A DNA stretch of 64,000 bases from Borrelia turcica IST7 (GTDB lineage: Bacteria > Spirochaetota > Spirochaetia > Borreliales > Borreliaceae), in assembly GCF_003606285.1 (NCBI RefSeq), contig NZ_CP028884.1, forward strand, positions 682,001 through 746,000. The letters are read 5' to 3'. Numbering within the stretch: position 1 is the stretch's first letter; the number at the start of each line of letters is the position of its first letter. A program made the translations under genes and the position numbers. A model generated the notes under the pieces. That model was not told where the DNA came from. It did no database searches and was given only the letters and a program-made list of their open reading frames with translations. This document shows positions 27,442 to 38,029 of this stretch, one piece after another.

Positions 27442-28410
27442 TTTTTTAATAAAATCAACTGCATATTTTGTGAAGTAAGATGTGTTTTGAGCACTTCTAT
27501 AGCTGTGATTCCCAACAGGAACATGAGAGTGATAACTTTCAATAAGTGTAATAGGTATTTCCTTTTTATAGCCTCCATACTCACTTATAAACTGACTTAT
27601 TTTGCTAGAATCTACTGTTGGATCCTTAGGAGGATAAATTATTATCATAGGGGTCTTTATCTTATCAAATCCATGTGAATTAATTAGCTTAACAAGCCCC
27701 ATCATTGCAATTATTGAATCTACTTGTTGCAATTTTGAATGAAATGTTTTAACCACTTCGTGTTCGACTCTCTTATTTTCTCTTGTTTCAAACTTGTTGT
27801 ATCCACCTGTTACAAGATATGCAATTTGGCGTCCCCAAGGATAGTAAATTAAGTTTGTTCTCTTATCTTTAGGAGAAATATTAGGAGATATTAAGACAGT
27901 AGAATGTATTTCGGTTGGGTAGGTTTCTAATGCCCAAATAGCAGCAGCTCCACCGTTTGAGGTTCCAATAATTATTAGTTTTTCTCCTATTAACTTCCCA
28001 ATTTGAATAGCTTCATCAATATCCCTTAACCAGTCTTGAGTTTTAACACCTTTAAGTGCATCTTTTTCGTCAATTCCGTGTCCTTTGAATCTTGTAAAAA
28101 AAATATTTGCATTTAAAGCTTTGGCTATGTTATGTGGAACGGGATAAATTCCGTTTTTGGATGACCCAAACCCATGAAAGTAAACAACAGAATATTCCGT
28201 TATTTCTTTACCTTTGTTCCATATGATTTCTTTTTTTGTATTTTCTTCTAAATTGAACTTAGATTCTTCAAACAATAAGTATTGATCCAGTTCTTCAAGT
28301 TTATTAGGAACTTTGATTTTTATAAATTCATTCTTAAATTTTACTCTTGGACTGACTAGTATTAAGAGAAGTAAGAATATAAAGATGAAAATAACATTTT
28401 TAATGTTCAT
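27427..28410 (-). CDS. Alpha/beta hydrolase, membrane-anchored
   Basis: This 327-residue protein has one N-terminal hydrophobic helix (IKNVIFIFIFLLLLILVS) with no lipobox, so it is probably anchored and faces the periplasm. The alpha/beta-hydrolase core shows the oxyanion segment VYFHGFGSS (around residue 78) and the nucleophile elbow IIGTSNGGAAA (around 150). Candidate Asp and His of the triad are in YPPKDPTVDSS and ESYHSHVPVG. The ATG overlaps the bosR stop as ATGA, so it is translated together with bosR. Substrate is unknown; esterase or lysophospholipase activity would fit. Confidence 0.85.
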   Translation of the reverse strand: MNIKNVIFIFIFLLLLILVSPRVKFKNEFIKIKVPNKLEELDQYLLFEESKFNLEENTKKEIIWNKGKEITEYSVVYFHGFGSSKNGIYPVPHNIAKALNANIFFTRFKGHGIDEKDALKGVKTQDWLRDIDEAIQIGKLIGEKLIIIGTSNGGAAAIWALETYPTEIHSTVLISPNISPKDKRTNLIYYPWGRQIAYLVTGGYNKFETRENKRVEHEVVKTFHSKLQQVDSIIAMMGLVKLINSHGFDKIKTPMIIIYPPKDPTVDSSKISQFISEYGGYKKEIPITLIESYHSHVPVGNHSYRSAQNTSYFTKYAVDFIKKIKSK

Positions 28411-28943
28411 AAATTATTTTCCTTATGAGTAGAGTCGTAAAGAGTGTCTAAATTTTCTTTACTCAATTTCTGGGAGCAATTGTTACATGCCCCTGAATAA
28501 ATGATTTCAATAGATTTAGTTCTCCATTCTTCTCCAAGTTTGTCTTTCAGAATATCTTTAATCTCATCAAGTTGTATAGGGTAAACTTGGTTGCATTTAT
28601 TACACTTAAAGTGAGCTATTGTAGAAGACAAACTTAGGTAAAACCTTGTTTCTTTCTGGTCAGTCGTTTTTATGTCTTTTAAAATATTGCGTTCTTTCAA
28701 AATGTTTAGTGTATTGTATACTGTTGCTTTTGATAAACTTGGTATTTCTGTTATTAATTTATTATAAATTTCTTTTGCTGTAAAATATTCCCTTGGATTT
28801 GATGCTATATGTAAAATTATCCTATTCCTTGAATGAGAAGCTTTCATTCCCAACTCTGTTGTTAATGCTTTTAACAAGACAGGGTCATTAGTAATACCTA
28901 CTTTTTCCAAAGTGGAATGCACTTCCATTGTGTCATTATCCAT
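28407..28943 (-). CDS. bosR: Fur/PerR-family regulator BosR
   Basis: This 178-residue DNA-binding regulator has a winged helix-turn-helix (about residues 55-95, FTAKEIYNKL then SKATVYNTLNIL). The metal-binding dimer domain carries HFKCNKCN and GACNNCSQK, two CxxC pairs for a structural zinc. In Borrelia this protein (BosR) controls oxidative-stress and virulence genes and cooperates with RpoN/RpoS; that is known for the Lyme agent, not shown here. It is followed in a coupled operon by the hydrolase gene. An 8-base inverted repeat covers its ribosome-binding site. Confidence 0.94.
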   Translation of the reverse strand: MDNDTMEVHSTLEKVGITNDPVLLKALTTELGMKASHSRNRIILHIASNPREYFTAKEIYNKLITEIPSLSKATVYNTLNILKERNILKDIKTTDQKETRFYLSLSSTIAHFKCNKCNQVYPIQLDEIKDILKDKLGEEWRTKSIEIIYSGACNNCSQKLSKENLDTLYDSTHKENNL

Positions 28944-28962
28944 ATAATAAACCTTTTATTAT
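28944..28962 (-). promoter_or_regulatory. bosR ribosome-binding site inside an inverted repeat
   Basis: On the minus strand the bosR leader reads ATAATAAA, then AGG, then TTTATTAT directly before the ATG (28943). The two 8-base arms are complementary and the AAAAGG Shine-Dalgarno lies between and in them. Folding would occlude the site; the repeat could equally be a protein-binding operator. Confidence 0.4.
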
Positions 28963-29029
28963 TTAAGATTAAGTACTTTAATGTCCTTATGAAATAATTT
29001 TATAACGATTTATGAATATTTTACTACTG

Positions 29030-30724
29030 TCAGCTATTTATTTTCATATTTTTTATGTTTGGGTAGAAGAGTAGGTTTTTTATTTTTGAATTTATCTTTA
29101 TTTTGTTATCAAAATTATTATTCATTGGGAGTAATAATAAATTCAGGCTCAAAGAATAATCATTCAAATCTTCGGTTTTTACTATATTGTAAGAGCCTCC
29201 TATATTTAAAATAAACCATCTCTTACTTCCTCTTTTTGCAATTTTGTAGTTAATTGTGTATATAATATATTTTTCAATATGTAAAAAACTAATAAAAAAA
29301 TTGCTATTTTGGTCACTTCCTTTAGATATTAAAAATTCTGTGCCGTTAATATACCCTTTAATATCTTTTTTTGTTTCAATAATTTTTTCGTAAGTGTCAT
29401 AGTCATTATATCTTGCAGTAATCTTTATGCTTGTTTCTTTATCAACTTCAAAGATGGGTATCTCTAGGCTTGAATATTCAAGTAAATAATTTTTGTTGGT
29501 TGTCTTTAAAAGCTTGTCATCCAATTTTATATCAGAAGGCCATACTATTTTGATGGATATAAAAAAGCTTGCAAGGTTTTCGTCTAAAAAGAAATCAATT
29601 ATTGATTTCTCTTTAGTATTGAAATTTAAATATTGTCTAACTCCTAAAATTTTCTCATTTGAGAATGAAAATGAGCTTTCAATAGTTGGTTCTATAATGA
29701 TGTCTTTTTTTGATGAAACTTTAAAATAGGTTCTACAAGAGTCTAAAAATTCAGCTTTTCTTTCTTTATATTTTATTTTGCTCAGTTTTCCTTCTTCAAA
29801 TTTCACATTATATTTTGAATGAGATAGTGTAAAATTTCCTTCCATGTTGTATTCAAGGTTTTTGCTTGTAATAGACTCTAAATTGTTTGAGTGATTGTCA
29901 AAGTTTTTACTGGTTAAAAATTCTTTTAAAGAGTTTTCATTTATTTGATATTCTTTTAATCTTTTGTTTTGAAATTGTAGAATTAATGCTTGTTCTTTTA
30001 ATGAATTAAATTCTGGAATTTCTAGGAAGTCTGTCACTATTTTAGTACCTTCTAGGTTTTGTATTTTGATGCTATAAAAGTTCGTATCTAGTTCTTTTAA
30101 GGAGAGTAAAAAATTCTTTAATTCTTGATTATTGTACACTTCTTTAATTTCGTGAAAGTAAAGAAGTGTATTTATGTGATTCTTACGTATTTCGGGGTCT
30201 TGAATTTCGGATAAGAATTGACAATTATTTTTGTAAAAAACTAAATACTTTTTCTTATTTTTTGCATATCTTATTCCTTCTATATAGTTAAAATTAAGCT
30301 TTCTATATAATTCAAGTACTTTCTTTCTTAATTTTTCCATCTTATATATATAAAACATAGGTGGGTTATCTTTGAACAAATCTTTATATCCACTACTAAA
30401 TGGATTCTTTAAAGCCCAATATAGGTCTACATGTATTTCGTCGTGTAACATGTATTCATGGGGGCTACCGCTGTAGGTGCTTGGAATATAAATATCTTCA
30501 TTATTTTTAAGTCTTTTAAAAAACCATTCATTTAGTTCTGGATTTAATTTTAAAATTTCAAAAAAGTATGTTGGAAATGTCCAATGTATTTTATAATATA
30601 TTTTTTTATTTTCAATTAAGTATTTTGTATTTGATAAGATAGAATACAACTTGCTTTCAGCAAAAGCAGTTATTGAGATAATGACAATATAGGTATTTGA
30701 TCTTCTAAATTTTCTAAACAACAT
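29030..30724 (-). CDS. Large protein of unknown function, possible GH57/GH38-like fold
   Basis: This 564-residue protein is intact and lies between bosR and groEL. It starts with a strand-like TYIVIISITAFAES and a helix, followed by KIHWTFPTYFFEIL, NPELNEWFFKRL and then SGSPHEYMLHDEIHVDLYW. That pattern resembles the N-terminal barrel of family 57 or 38 glycosidases, in which a first strand is followed by a target-watching helix and short E/H motifs. The C-terminal half looks beta-rich. I see no protein-kinase motifs, although I recall a kinase label on the Lyme-agent homologue. The first ~15 residues could also be read as a weak signal sequence. Function unknown. Confidence 0.75.
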   Translation of the reverse strand: MLFRKFRRSNTYIVIISITAFAESKLYSILSNTKYLIENKKIYYKIHWTFPTYFFEILKLNPELNEWFFKRLKNNEDIYIPSTYSGSPHEYMLHDEIHVDLYWALKNPFSSGYKDLFKDNPPMFYIYKMEKLRKKVLELYRKLNFNYIEGIRYAKNKKKYLVFYKNNCQFLSEIQDPEIRKNHINTLLYFHEIKEVYNNQELKNFLLSLKELDTNFYSIKIQNLEGTKIVTDFLEIPEFNSLKEQALILQFQNKRLKEYQINENSLKEFLTSKNFDNHSNNLESITSKNLEYNMEGNFTLSHSKYNVKFEEGKLSKIKYKERKAEFLDSCRTYFKVSSKKDIIIEPTIESSFSFSNEKILGVRQYLNFNTKEKSIIDFFLDENLASFFISIKIVWPSDIKLDDKLLKTTNKNYLLEYSSLEIPIFEVDKETSIKITARYNDYDTYEKIIETKKDIKGYINGTEFLISKGSDQNSNFFISFLHIEKYIIYTINYKIAKRGSKRWFILNIGGSYNIVKTEDLNDYSLSLNLLLLPMNNNFDNKIKINSKIKNLLFYPNIKNMKINS

Positions 30725-30874
30725 AAGAAATCTTATATAAGTATATATGAGATTAGTATAAATGATATTTGTTTCACAGTAAATTATTAGATAGTTTCTG
30801 TGATTTTAGTCTTGATTAATGAATAAAAAAAAATTATATTTTTATAGTGATATGTATGAAGTTTATGCTAACTT

Positions 30875-30880
30875 TATAAT
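30875..30880 (+). promoter_or_regulatory. groEL -10 box
   Basis: TATAAT lies 45 bases before the groEL ATG. It is flanked by CTAAC (30868-30872) and GTTAG (30881-30885), a short inverted repeat centred on the -10. AAGGAG at about 30910 is the ribosome-binding site. No CIRCE element (TTAGCACTC-N9-GAGTGCTAA) is present, so HrcA control is unlikely. Confidence 0.5.
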
Positions 30881-30903
30881 GTTAGGTTTAAATTTAGTTT
30901 TGA

Positions 30904-32559
<1,656 letters not shown>

Positions 32560-32601
32560 GTTAGTTTCGCTTTTGAGTGTATTTGTGTTAAGGAGCTATA
32601 C

Positions 32602-32898
32602 TTGAGTGAAAATGAATTTGTATTTTGCATTGGATATGATGGCTCTAAGGCAATAATAGATAAGGAGCTTTTAAGACAACATAAAGGTAAGAGTGTAGAA
32701 GAACTTTTTGAACTTGGACTTTATAGGAGTGCTTTTAGTAAAGCTCTTTATAGAGATGATGATTCTCTTATTGAGTATTTAATTGAAGGATATAACAAGA
32801 TTAGTAAATCTAATTATAGTAAAAGAGAGGAGCTTAAGCTCCTCTTTGGAGTAGTATATCCGGACGATATTTCTAAGATAAAAGTTATTTATGTATAA
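32602..32898 (+). CDS. Small protein of unknown function
   Basis: This 98-residue acidic/basic soluble protein lies between groEL and yajC. It starts at TTG (32602) with AAGGAG six bases upstream. It has no signal peptide and no motif I recognise; helices are likely in the middle (KSVEELFELGLYRSAFSKAL). A perfect 20-base palindrome lies within its coding sequence at 32826-32845. It could be cotranscribed with groEL or the sec genes. Confidence 0.75.
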   Translation: MSENEFVFCIGYDGSKAIIDKELLRQHKGKSVEELFELGLYRSAFSKALYRDDDSLIEYLIEGYNKISKSNYSKREELKLLFGVVYPDDISKIKVIYV

Positions 32899-32913
32899 AG
32901 GTTAGGAGATTTT

Positions 32914-33222
32914 ATGTTTATATTGCAAGAATTTAGCCATAGCAGTAGTTTTTTTAGGAGTTTATTGGTCTTTGTTCCTGTAATTGCTATATTTTGGTTT
33001 TTAGTAATATCTCCTCAACGTAAAGAAGAGAAGAAAAAGAAGGAAATGATACAAAACCTTAAAAAGGGTGATAAGGTTTTAACAGTAGGCGGGATTTTTG
33101 GAATCGTTAAAAAGATTAGTGATACTGAGGTTGTTCTTGAGTTGAGTGCAACTTCTGATGTAAAATTTGCAAAAACTTCAATTGAAAAGGTTATTTCTGA
33201 AAAAGTTGAAGGTAAAAGTTAA
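32914..33222 (+). CDS. yajC: Preprotein translocase accessory subunit YajC
   Basis: This 102-residue single-span inner-membrane protein associates with SecDF. A transmembrane helix (VFVPVIAIFWFLVI, about residues 20-35) is followed by the hallmark SPQRKEEKKKKE and KKGDKVLTVGGIFGIV. Start ATG has AGGAG close upstream. It heads the yajC-secD-secF operon, 55 bases before secD. Confidence 0.95.
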   Translation: MFILQEFSHSSSFFRSLLVFVPVIAIFWFLVISPQRKEEKKKKEMIQNLKKGDKVLTVGGIFGIVKKISDTEVVLELSATSDVKFAKTSIEKVISEKVEGKS

Positions 33223-33277
33223 AGCTAGAAAAGGCAACTTTATTACATTTTAAATTAAAATATGAAGGTATATTAAA

Positions 33278-35038
33278 ATGAATAAACTCTCTAAATTTAT
33301 ACTAATACTGTTTGTAACATTTTTTGCTTATCTTTTAATATCTCCCACTTTAAAGTGGTATTTCTTTATGGAAGATGAAGATAAGAGAATTAGTTCATAT
33401 TCAAAGGAAGCTTTGAAGGATTATTCCAAGAAGAAGGCTTTTGATGCTCTTGTTAGGCTTAAAGAATTGTATCAAAAGGATCCGGATGCTAAGCTTCCGG
33501 ATGATTTAAAATATTTAATTCCAGTTGCAAAGAATAACTATAAAGTTTATGGAAAAACTTTTCCTGGGTCTTTAAGTGTTAAGGATTTGCGAGATGGGTT
33601 TTTAACTGATTCTGATATTGAAGAACTTAGCCTTGAAATTTATAAACATTATGAGAGTATAAAAAGGGATAAAAGTAGAATAATACAGCTTGGTCTTGAT
33701 TTATCTGGAGGAATGAGTATTACTATTTCTCTTGATTATTCAGGTCTTGAGAAAAAGTTGGGACGAAGTTTGAGTTCTTTGGAAAAGGAAGAATCTATTG
33801 AACGTACAATGCAAATATTGAAAGAGAGAGTAGATACTTTTGGACTTACAGAGCCTAAGATTACAAGAGAGGCAGGTGGAAGTAAAATTTTCTTAGATAT
33901 TCCGGGAGAGAGAGATGAATATCGTGTTGATTCTCTTTTAAGTGGTAAAGGTAATTTAACTTTTTATGTTGTTGACGATGAAAATACTTCTATACTTAAT
34001 ACTAAGATATTGGAGTCTGGGCCTCTTTTTTCTATTTTTGACATTAAAGAAAGTATGAATCTTGGAGAGAATAAGAAAATTTTCCCTTGGTATGTTAAAG
34101 ATTCTTATGGTGTTGATGATGAATCTAGTGTTCGTTATTATGTTGTTGACTCTAGTGTTGAAAATTCTTTTGATGGTGCACATATTAGGGATGCTGGGGT
34201 ATCAAACGACCATAGAACCGGTAGAGATATGGTTACATTTAATTTAGATAACGAGGGGAGTGAAAAATTTTTTGGATTTACCCAAAGGAATATTGGGAAG
34301 GCTTTGGCTGTAGTTATGGAAGGTAAGATTAAATCGGTAGCGGGTATTAGTTATGCTATTGCTGGAGGTAATGTTTCAATTCAGGGAGATTCTTTTGATA
34401 AGAGAGAGGCTAATGAACTTGCACTTGTATTTAAAACGGCGGCTTTTCCCGTTGAAATAAAAATAGATGATCTTAGAGTTATTGGTCCTACTATTGGAGA
34501 GAAGACAGTCGAACTTGGAATAAAGGCATCTCTTCTTGCTCTTGTTTTGGTGTTTCTGTTTATGTTTATTTATTATAAGGTTAGTGGTTTTGTAGCGGGA
34601 TTTTCATTGGTTGTTTATAATATATTTTTAATTTTAGCAATTCTATCGGCTTTTAATTTTACTTTAACTCTTACAAGTATTGCAGGTCTTGTATTAACTA
34701 TGGGTATGGCTGTTGATATTAACATAATTATTTATGAGCGTATTAAAGAAGAAATGAGAAATGGACGTAAATTTGAAAGAGCATTTGAGGATGGGTTTAA
34801 GAAAGCTTTTTGGACAATAATGGATTCAAATGTTACAACTTTTATTGCTGTGCTATTTTTGACTCTTCTTGGAACAGGAATCATTCAAGGTTTTGCGTGG
34901 TCTTTGTCTGTGGGTATTGTAGCATCTCTTTTTAGCAGTTTAATCTTCTCAAGGTTTATTTTAGAGGTTATTGTTTCTTGCAATAAAAGCAAATATGTAA
35001 GTATCTCTTGGAGTTCAAATTATGCAAAAAGTGTTTAA
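33278..35038 (+). CDS. secD: Protein translocase subunit SecD
   Basis: This 586-residue inner-membrane protein uses the proton gradient to pull secreted proteins across. It has one N-terminal helix, a large periplasmic P1 domain (LGLDLSGGMSITISLD around residue 147, and TEPKITREAGG), then the conserved GPTIGEKTVELGIKAS (around 405) and five C-terminal helices (AGLVLTMGMAVDINIIIYERIKEE). The stop overlaps the secF start by 17 bases. Confidence 0.97.
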   Translation: MNKLSKFILILFVTFFAYLLISPTLKWYFFMEDEDKRISSYSKEALKDYSKKKAFDALVRLKELYQKDPDAKLPDDLKYLIPVAKNNYKVYGKTFPGSLSVKDLRDGFLTDSDIEELSLEIYKHYESIKRDKSRIIQLGLDLSGGMSITISLDYSGLEKKLGRSLSSLEKEESIERTMQILKERVDTFGLTEPKITREAGGSKIFLDIPGERDEYRVDSLLSGKGNLTFYVVDDENTSILNTKILESGPLFSIFDIKESMNLGENKKIFPWYVKDSYGVDDESSVRYYVVDSSVENSFDGAHIRDAGVSNDHRTGRDMVTFNLDNEGSEKFFGFTQRNIGKALAVVMEGKIKSVAGISYAIAGGNVSIQGDSFDKREANELALVFKTAAFPVEIKIDDLRVIGPTIGEKTVELGIKASLLALVLVFLFMFIYYKVSGFVAGFSLVVYNIFLILAILSAFNFTLTLTSIAGLVLTMGMAVDINIIIYERIKEEMRNGRKFERAFEDGFKKAFWTIMDSNVTTFIAVLFLTLLGTGIIQGFAWSLSVGIVASLFSSLIFSRFILEVIVSCNKSKYVSISWSSNYAKSV

Positions 35039-35921
35039 TTTTTTGAAATACGGAAATAGAGTTTTAGCAGTTAGTCTTTTTGTGATTTTTTTAGGTTTTG
35101 TTTGTACTTTTATGTATCATAATGGATATAATTGGGGAATAGATTTTTCTTCAGGAGTTAGTATTAATTTTGTCATAGATAAACCGGGCATTAAAGATGA
35201 TGAAGTTAAGAGGATATTATCTTCAGTTTATAAAACATTTGAAGTTAATGAAATTATTTCAAGTGATGATTCTAGGAGTCATTTTTCTATTATAGTAAAA
35301 TCAGATGTTACTGATTATAATTTTAAAAAGAGTATACAAAACACTTTACTTGAAAAATTAGAGACAGAATATAAATCTCATGTTGAAATACTTGACTCTT
35401 ATTTTATTGATTCAAGTTTTTCATCTACTTTAAGGACAAAATCAATGCTATTGGTTTGTCTAACATTTACACTTGTTTTAGTTTATGTGGCGTTAAGATT
35501 TAGATTGAGTTATGCGATTGCGTCAATATTTGCAACAATACATGATATATTTTTTGTGATTGCTTTTTTGGGTACATTTAGGATAGAGGTAAACAGTTCA
35601 ATAATTGTTTCAATATTAACTATTATTGGATATTCACTGAATGATACTATAATTATTTTTGATAGAATTAGAGAAAATTCTAAGAAACTTACGGGTACTT
35701 CATTTTTAAATGTTTTAAACATAAGTATTAAACAAACTTTATCAAGAACCATTTTAACATCTATTACTACTTTCGTTGCTGTGCTATCTATTTATATTTT
35801 TACTGAGGGTGCCATAAAAGATTTTTCTTTAATATTTATGGTAGGCGTGGTTGTTGGTACTTATTCTTCAATTTTTATAGCATCTCCTATTCTTTTAAGT
35901 CTTTATAAAAAGATTAAATAA
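35022..35921 (+). CDS. secF: Protein translocase subunit SecF
   Basis: This 299-residue partner of SecD has an N-terminal helix, a short periplasmic domain beginning GIDFSSGVSINFVI (around residue 40), and five C-terminal helices. Conserved IIGYSLNDTIIIFDRIREN (around 203-221) and LSRTILTSITTFVAVL are the family signatures. Translation is coupled to secD by the overlap. Confidence 0.97.
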   Translation: MQKVFNFLKYGNRVLAVSLFVIFLGFVCTFMYHNGYNWGIDFSSGVSINFVIDKPGIKDDEVKRILSSVYKTFEVNEIISSDDSRSHFSIIVKSDVTDYNFKKSIQNTLLEKLETEYKSHVEILDSYFIDSSFSSTLRTKSMLLVCLTFTLVLVYVALRFRLSYAIASIFATIHDIFFVIAFLGTFRIEVNSSIIVSILTIIGYSLNDTIIIFDRIRENSKKLTGTSFLNVLNISIKQTLSRTILTSITTFVAVLSIYIFTEGAIKDFSLIFMVGVVVGTYSSIFIASPILLSLYKKIK

Positions 35922-35944
35922 TGTTTTTGTTATAATATGATGAT

Positions 35945-37096
35945 ATGAAGTTTTTTGATTTTGGCTCGTTGGGGTTTTATAGATTTTTCGACTTTCAAAA
36001 ACATCTCAATTTCAGTATTTTTAGGTATAGTTTAATAAACTATTATTCTTACAAGGAACAATCAAGTCTTATTAATGATGCTAATTTGCTTAAAGATAAA
36101 ATTGTATTTTTGGATAAGATTTATAAAGATATCATGAGGGTTGCTGGCAATGCTTCAAAATCAAATGAAAATTTAGATTTCAATAAGGAAGTCTTTTATG
36201 ATGCTTTAAATATTATTAAAAATTTAATAAAAAAGTATTATCCAGAATCTGAACTTTTAGACTTAGAATGCGAGACACTTTTAGGTGATGAAGAACTTTT
36301 TAATAAATTCTTAGATAAACTTAGATATTTGAACTTTAGGGTAGATATTAGGCAAAAGATTGAAGAATTTGACAAGAAAAGCAAGACATCATGCTCTTGC
36401 ATAAAAATTGCTACTTTTTTTATTCAACAAGAATTTTTAGAAAGGCTTACAAGTACGCTTGATTTCTTTTCTAATGAAGCTAATAACAATAATTTGAATT
36501 TAATCAATAAAGAAATTGGCGATTATTATGAAAAAGTAGAGCAGATTAAAATAAACAAAAACATTAAAGAAACACATAAGAAATTTATTATAGAGCATAC
36601 GAAAGAAAAAATATCAAGAATTATGAAAGAACATAGTCTTGATATATCTAAGTTACTTGTTAAGGTTTCTTTGCTAGATATTACTATTCAGTGTTTTGAG
36701 ACTTATTATTTAAATTTATTGGAAACACTTCACATACTCTTGTCAATAAATAATATTATTGAAATTGGCTTAGATGAACTACCCGATGCCATTTTTAATG
36801 AATGGAATGAGTTTATTTATTTGCGTAGGAAGGAATTTCAAAAACTTGTTTTAATTTCAGATTATGTTTTTCAAAAAAGGATAATATCTACAATAAATGC
36901 CGGAGGATGGAAATTTACATTTTTTACTCTTGCTCCTCGTCAAGGCGATATTGTTCAATGTTCAATAGATATTAATAAAAATTTTAGTAATATTGAGGAG
37001 GGCATTAAAGAATATGAACTCAAGATAAATAAACTTGGAGAACTTAAGCTTGAGTGGGAAAAAAATTTGAAAAATTTTGAACATTTGTTTGATTAG
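35945..37096 (+). CDS. Protein of unknown function
   Basis: This 383-residue soluble protein has no signal peptide. It is rich in charged residues and probably mostly helical; coiled-coil stretches are likely around residues 100-230 (EIGDYYEKVEQIKINKNIKE). It starts 23 bases after secF on the same strand. It is convergent with the dnaJ-like gene, with only 5 bases between the stops and no clear hairpin. I recognise no domain. Confidence 0.8.
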   Translation: MKFFDFGSLGFYRFFDFQKHLNFSIFRYSLINYYSYKEQSSLINDANLLKDKIVFLDKIYKDIMRVAGNASKSNENLDFNKEVFYDALNIIKNLIKKYYPESELLDLECETLLGDEELFNKFLDKLRYLNFRVDIRQKIEEFDKKSKTSCSCIKIATFFIQQEFLERLTSTLDFFSNEANNNNLNLINKEIGDYYEKVEQIKINKNIKETHKKFIIEHTKEKISRIMKEHSLDISKLLVKVSLLDITIQCFETYYLNLLETLHILLSINNIIEIGLDELPDAIFNEWNEFIYLRRKEFQKLVLISDYVFQKRIISTINAGGWKFTFFTLAPRQGDIVQCSIDINKNFSNIEEGIKEYELKINKLGELKLEWEKNLKNFEHLFD

Positions 37097-37101
37097 AATT
37101 T

Positions 37102-37929
37102 CTAAGTGTATATTTCTTTCAGTCTTTCATAAATTTTTTTTACTTCGTCATTAATTATTTTGGGAACTTCTACTATTATATTAACCTTAAGATCTCCTTT
37201 GATGGTATTTCCAAGTGCTGGCATACCAAGACCCTTTAAGCTAAGAATCTCTCCATTTTTCATATCTTTTGGTATTTTTAATTTTATTTTTTTACCCTCA
37301 ATTGTTTCAAAAATTTTTTCACTGCCCAGAGCTATTTCCCATGGATATACATTAATGTTTGTTTCTAAATTTCGTCCCTTTAAATTAAAATTTTTATAAT
37401 TTGCTATGTCGAACTTTACAATTAAGTTACCTCTTTTGCCAGAAATTGGATTAATATCACCTTTGCCATTAATCTTTAATTTAGTAGTCTCTATTGTGCC
37501 TTTTGGAATATGAATTTCAATTCTTTCATTGTTTATTACTACTGATTTTTTTCCTCCCATGTAGGCATCATATAATGAAATATTAATAGTTATCTCTTTG
37601 TCTTTAGGTACCCCTCTTGTAGAGCTTTTAAAGATGTCTGAGAAAAAGTCGAAATTTTCAAAAGATTCAGAACGAGTACTCTTAAATCCTTTATCAGAAG
37701 GTTCTCTGTTATAATTGGTGTTTTTAAAATTATCATAATTGGTTCTTTTCTGAGGAGAAGATAGGACTTCATAAGCTTCATTTATTTCTTTAAATTTTTC
37801 TTCAGCAAATTTATTTCCTTTATTTTTGTCAGGGTGGTATTTTATGGCTAGTCTTTTATATGCTTTTTTTATATCTTCAATCGTAGCATTTTTTTGTAAT
37901 CCAAGTATGTTGTAATAGTCTTTAGTCAT
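37102..37929 (-). CDS. dnaJ: Short DnaJ-type co-chaperone without zinc finger
   Basis: This 275-residue J-domain protein has [20 protein letters not shown] and the HPD motif (YHPDKNKG) within the first 40 residues. A short linker follows, then the C-terminal peptide-binding domain ([18 protein letters not shown] and [20 protein letters not shown]). The zinc-finger CxxCxGxG repeats of full DnaJ are absent, making it a type II, CbpA-like co-chaperone for DnaK. It is a second copy by type; full DnaJ is expected elsewhere. Confidence 0.9.
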   Translation of the reverse strand: MTKDYYNILGLQKNATIEDIKKAYKRLAIKYHPDKNKGNKFAEEKFKEINEAYEVLSSPQKRTNYDNFKNTNYNREPSDKGFKSTRSESFENFDFFSDIFKSSTRGVPKDKEITINISLYDAYMGGKKSVVINNERIEIHIPKGTIETTKLKINGKGDINPISGKRGNLIVKFDIANYKNFNLKGRNLETNINVYPWEIALGSEKIFETIEGKKIKLKIPKDMKNGEILSLKGLGMPALGNTIKGDLKVNIIVEVPKIINDEVKKIYERLKEIYT

Positions 37930-38029
37930 TAAAGCCTCTGTCCTTATTTGTTATTTTATACTGAAGTTATTGTAATTTATTTTAATATTTTATGTTATAA
38001 TCAAATTTAAATTTTTAAAGATAGTTTAT

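Noticed and set aside
37089-37102. Small inverted repeat TTAGAA-T-TTCTAA between the 35945 gene and dnaJ as a terminator
   Set aside because: Only six AT-rich pairs with no T-run; too weak to call.
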